A stretch of 64,000 nt of DNA from a bacterium (GTDB lineage: Bacteria; Myxococcota_A; Bradymonadia; UBA7976; UBA1532): the NCBI GenBank assembly GCA_030427205.1, contig JAUHXC010000017.1, positions 62,001-126,000 of the forward strand. Reading direction: 5' to 3'. The position numbers and the translations under genes are program-made. This document shows, in pieces, positions 61,804-64,000 of this stretch (within the stretch, counting starts at the first letter, position 1; the number at the start of each line of letters is the position of its first letter). The notes beneath the pieces are model-generated. The model was not told the origin of the DNA, searched no databases, and saw only the letters and a list, made by a program, of their open reading frames with translations.

Positions 61804-62484
61804 GTGCCCCGGCTGCGTGGTCCGACAATCACCCTGCCCGAAGGCGAGAACGCCTGGCCGCTGCTCAACGCGCACTTGTTCGGGGGCAACCACATCGGCG
61901 GGCACAACGTCGTGCCCCGCGCCGAGGTCCTGCCCGTCGACTGGGCCGCGATCTACGGCCGCGCCGCGCCGCTGCACCTCGAGATCGGCTACAACCGCGG
62001 CAAGTTCCTCGTCGCGCTCGCCGAGCGCATGCCCGCAGCCAACGTGATCGGGATCGAGATCCGCCGGCGCTACTGCTGGCGGCTCGCCAATATGCTCGGC
62101 CCCGATCCCGAAGCCCCGCGCAACCTGCGCTTCGTCTGGGCCGACGCCCGGGCGACCTCGCGGGTGCTGTTCGGCCCCGACAGCCTGGCCGGGGTCTACA
62201 TCAACTTCCCCGACCCGTGGTGGAAGAAGCGGCACGCCAAGCGCCGGCTGGTCAACGTGGGCTTCGCGCACGAGCTGGCCGAGATGCTGGCCCCCGGCGG
62301 TCGGATCTGGGTGAAGTCCGACGTGCCGGCCATCGCCGACGAGTTCGCCGAGGCCTTCGCCGAGGTGCCGGCGCTCTCGGCGCCGACGCCGTTCGAGCAG
62401 GGCACGTTGCCGCCGACCCATCGCGAGATGTCGTGCATGGCGCAGGGGCTGCCCATCGTCCGCTACCACGTCGACCGGCGCTAG
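61804..62484 (+). CDS. trmB: tRNA (guanine-N7)-methyltransferase
   Basis: A 226-residue SAM enzyme that makes m7G46 in tRNA. SAM site: LHLEIGYNRGKFLVALAERM; the family motif INFPDPWWKKRHAKRR is intact, and PTHREMSCMAQGLPIV ends the protein in place of the usual T-x-Y/FE. The opening LPEGENAWPLLNAHLFG is atypical but fits a short N-terminus. The GTG at 61804 follows AGGAGG by a few bases; a TAGACG hexamer lies at 61747. Its stop shares a CTAG palindrome with the convergent decayed gene. Confidence 0.88.
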   Translation: MPRLRGPTITLPEGENAWPLLNAHLFGGNHIGGHNVVPRAEVLPVDWAAIYGRAAPLHLEIGYNRGKFLVALAERMPAANVIGIEIRRRYCWRLANMLGPDPEAPRNLRFVWADARATSRVLFGPDSLAGVYINFPDPWWKKRHAKRRLVNVGFAHELAEMLAPGGRIWVKSDVPAIADEFAEAFAEVPALSAPTPFEQGTLPPTHREMSCMAQGLPIVRYHVDRR

Positions 62485-63914
62485 TTCTGCTTCACAGGGA
62501 TTCTGATCGGTTCGCCGGGCGTCGGAGGATGGGCAACGCCTCCGGCTCGACGAGCAACTCGATGCTCCGCGCCTGACGCGGCACTGCACTCGCGGTGCGG
62601 CATGCCGTCGATGGCGTCATAGGCCACCACCTGCGCGGCCGCCCTCTGCCCGGCGACGACGTCGAGCAGCGCGTGCTCCTCCGCTCGGAAGATCCCCTGG
62701 TTGCTGCTCATCCAGAGCAACCCCCGGCCGTCGGGCAGGATCTGGCGCACATGGTCGGCGGCGAGGCCGTGCGCGCTGTTCAGCTCGACGGCGCGCACCC
62801 GCCTGTCGGTGAAGCGGGCGTGGATCAGGCCGCGATCTTCGGTCCCGAGCCACAGCCCGCCACTCGACGCGGGGCGGATCGCCCCGATGCGTCGGCTCGG
62901 CAGCCCCTGGTCGGGGCCGTAGCGCCGCACGGCGTCGGTCGTGAGCCCGGCCGCGTGACCTGTTCGGTGAGCACACCGTCTTCGAATCGCAGCAAGCCCC
63001 GCCCGAGGCTGGCCGCCCAGACGGCGCCGGTCGACGTCTGGTGCAGCCCGTAGACGTTGCCCTGCCCGGCTGCGCCGCCCAGGCGCTCGATCTCGCGGGG
63101 GCGCAGGCGGGCCAGGGTGCCCCGGCTGGTGGTCGCCCACAGCCCGTCGTCGTCGGCGAGGACCGCGGTCGATGGGCCCGTCATCAGCCGCTGGCCGTCG
63201 AGCCACAGCCCGTCGCGCCGCTGCACCGCGAGCGATCCGCGAAACGCGGCCGTCGCCGGCTGATCGGGCAGGGCCGTATCGTCGGAGTCGGCGTGGCGGC
63301 GGGCCCCCTGCACGGGGCCGATGTGCCACAGGCCGCAGGACGACGTGGCCATCAGCCCATGGCCGGGCGGCGAGACGAAGTAGAACACGGCCGGTGAAGG
63401 GCAGTCCGGCAGCGGTGACCGCGCCGCCAGGAACCGGAGGCCCGATGGGCACGAAGCCGTCACCCGCCGGCTGCAGAAGGCCGCGCTCGGCGCCGATCCA
63501 CAGTGCATCGCCCCGGCGGGTGAGGCCGACGACGCTCAGCCGATGGGCGACGACGCCATCCGCGCCGATGACGTAGAGCACGTCCTCCGCCGAGACGGCG
63601 TACAGCCGCCCGTCGGGGCCGACCTCGAGCCGCAGGAGCCGCGCGTTGGCGATCGGCCCGTCCATGGTCTTCAACTCGACGCCATCGAACCGCACCAGCC
63701 CGCCGCTGGTGGCGATCCACAGGAAGCCGTCGGGGGTCCGAGCGAGGCCGGTCAAGCCGTTGACCGGCAGGCCGTCGTCGGTGCTCCACATGCGCAGCGA
63801 CCAGCCGGGCGCAGCGACCCGAGCGCTGGCGGCGTGCGCCCACCAGCTCGGCGCGACCGCCGCGGCGACGACCCAGCGGCGCCGGCCGGCGCGGGCATCG
63901 GAGATGCGGGTCAT
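62481..63914 (-). pseudogene. Decayed two-component regulator propeller (Reg_prop) sensor gene
   Basis: It starts with a signal-like peptide, then Reg_prop blades (WSTDDGLPVNGLTGLARTPD, GFLWIATSGGLVRFDG). At about 63395 the propeller reading moves to another frame (VFYFVSPPGHGLMATSSCGL through RGLLRFEDGVLTEQVTR), and at about 62960 it returns to the first frame (GLTTDAVRRYGPDQGLPSRR, GLLWMSSNQGIF, YDAIDGMPHRECSAA). Coding homology stops there; the Y_Y_Y domain, membrane helix and kinase or GGDEF part expected next are missing, and an unrelated tail follows. Two opposite frameshifts plus a C-terminal loss indicate a pseudogene, unless base-calling errors caused them. The remaining 63915-64000 bases show nothing. 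Confidence 0.75.
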
Positions 63915-64000
63915 GGCCGACGTTGATCCAACGACGCGGTGCCGGTCAAGCCACGTCGACAGCAGAGCGGCGATCGAGGCCGACGCCGGGCATTGGCCCC

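Overview
The window is about 64 kb of very GC-rich DNA (third codon positions are almost all G or C). It has dense, often overlapping genes, many lipoproteins, Ser/Thr kinases, DxDxDG metal-binding repeats, Cys-rich repeats and long Glu-Gly tracts. This combination points to a member of the Myxococcota or a related former deltaproteobacterial lineage. That is inference from style: there is no rRNA or tRNA gene here to confirm it.

Layout. 1-8.5 kb: a cut-off metallophosphoesterase, an alpha-2-macroglobulin-like protein with an inserted OmpA domain, two tandem di-haem cytochrome lipoproteins and a PRMT5-like methyltransferase. 8.5-15.2 kb (minus strand): four translationally coupled genes encoding an ECF-type sigma factor, a membrane anti-sigma-like protein, a subtilisin-family lipoprotein and a TPR-CHAT protease. 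15.2-19.7 kb: an acyltransferase and a CHAT-nSTAND-membrane-propeller protein. 19.8-22.3 kb: a coupled NRDE/TANGO2-like, MNIO (DUF692) and MNIO-partner operon, followed to 28.3 kb by three Cys-rich lipoproteins with Glu-Gly linkers (one with Kazal domains), a GtrA protein and SlyX.

28.4-32.6 kb: TPR protein, SerA, glucokinase, a secreted protein and a PIN-like protein. 32.6-34.9 kb is non-core DNA: an array of 85-bp repeats with inverted decayed copies, then an Rpn-type nuclease gene split by a 245-bp element with imperfect terminal inverted repeats. 35-44.3 kb: aldehyde dehydrogenase, GDSL lipoprotein, SDR oxidoreductase, a UshA-like protein fused to a beta-barrel, a PilT-like ATPase and RNase HI. 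44.3-44.96 kb: a structured non-coding stretch with a 19-residue membrane micropeptide. 45-53.7 kb: a Ser/Thr kinase, a TPR membrane protein, a 10-repeat metal-binding lipoprotein and a 1,420-residue pseudokinase-Hsp70-like fusion. 53.7-62.5 kb: housekeeping block queA-tgt-yajC-secD-secF-recJ, a small membrane protein and trmB. 62.5-63.9 kb: a decayed Reg_prop sensor gene.

The two best candidates for undescribed systems are the sigma/anti-sigma/subtilase/CHAT operon with its CHAT-nSTAND neighbour, and the NRDE-MNIO-partner operon next to Cys-rich lipoproteins. Start codons were chosen from ribosome-binding sites, signal peptides and ATGA/GTGA overlaps. Domain calls come from reading motifs, not from searches.
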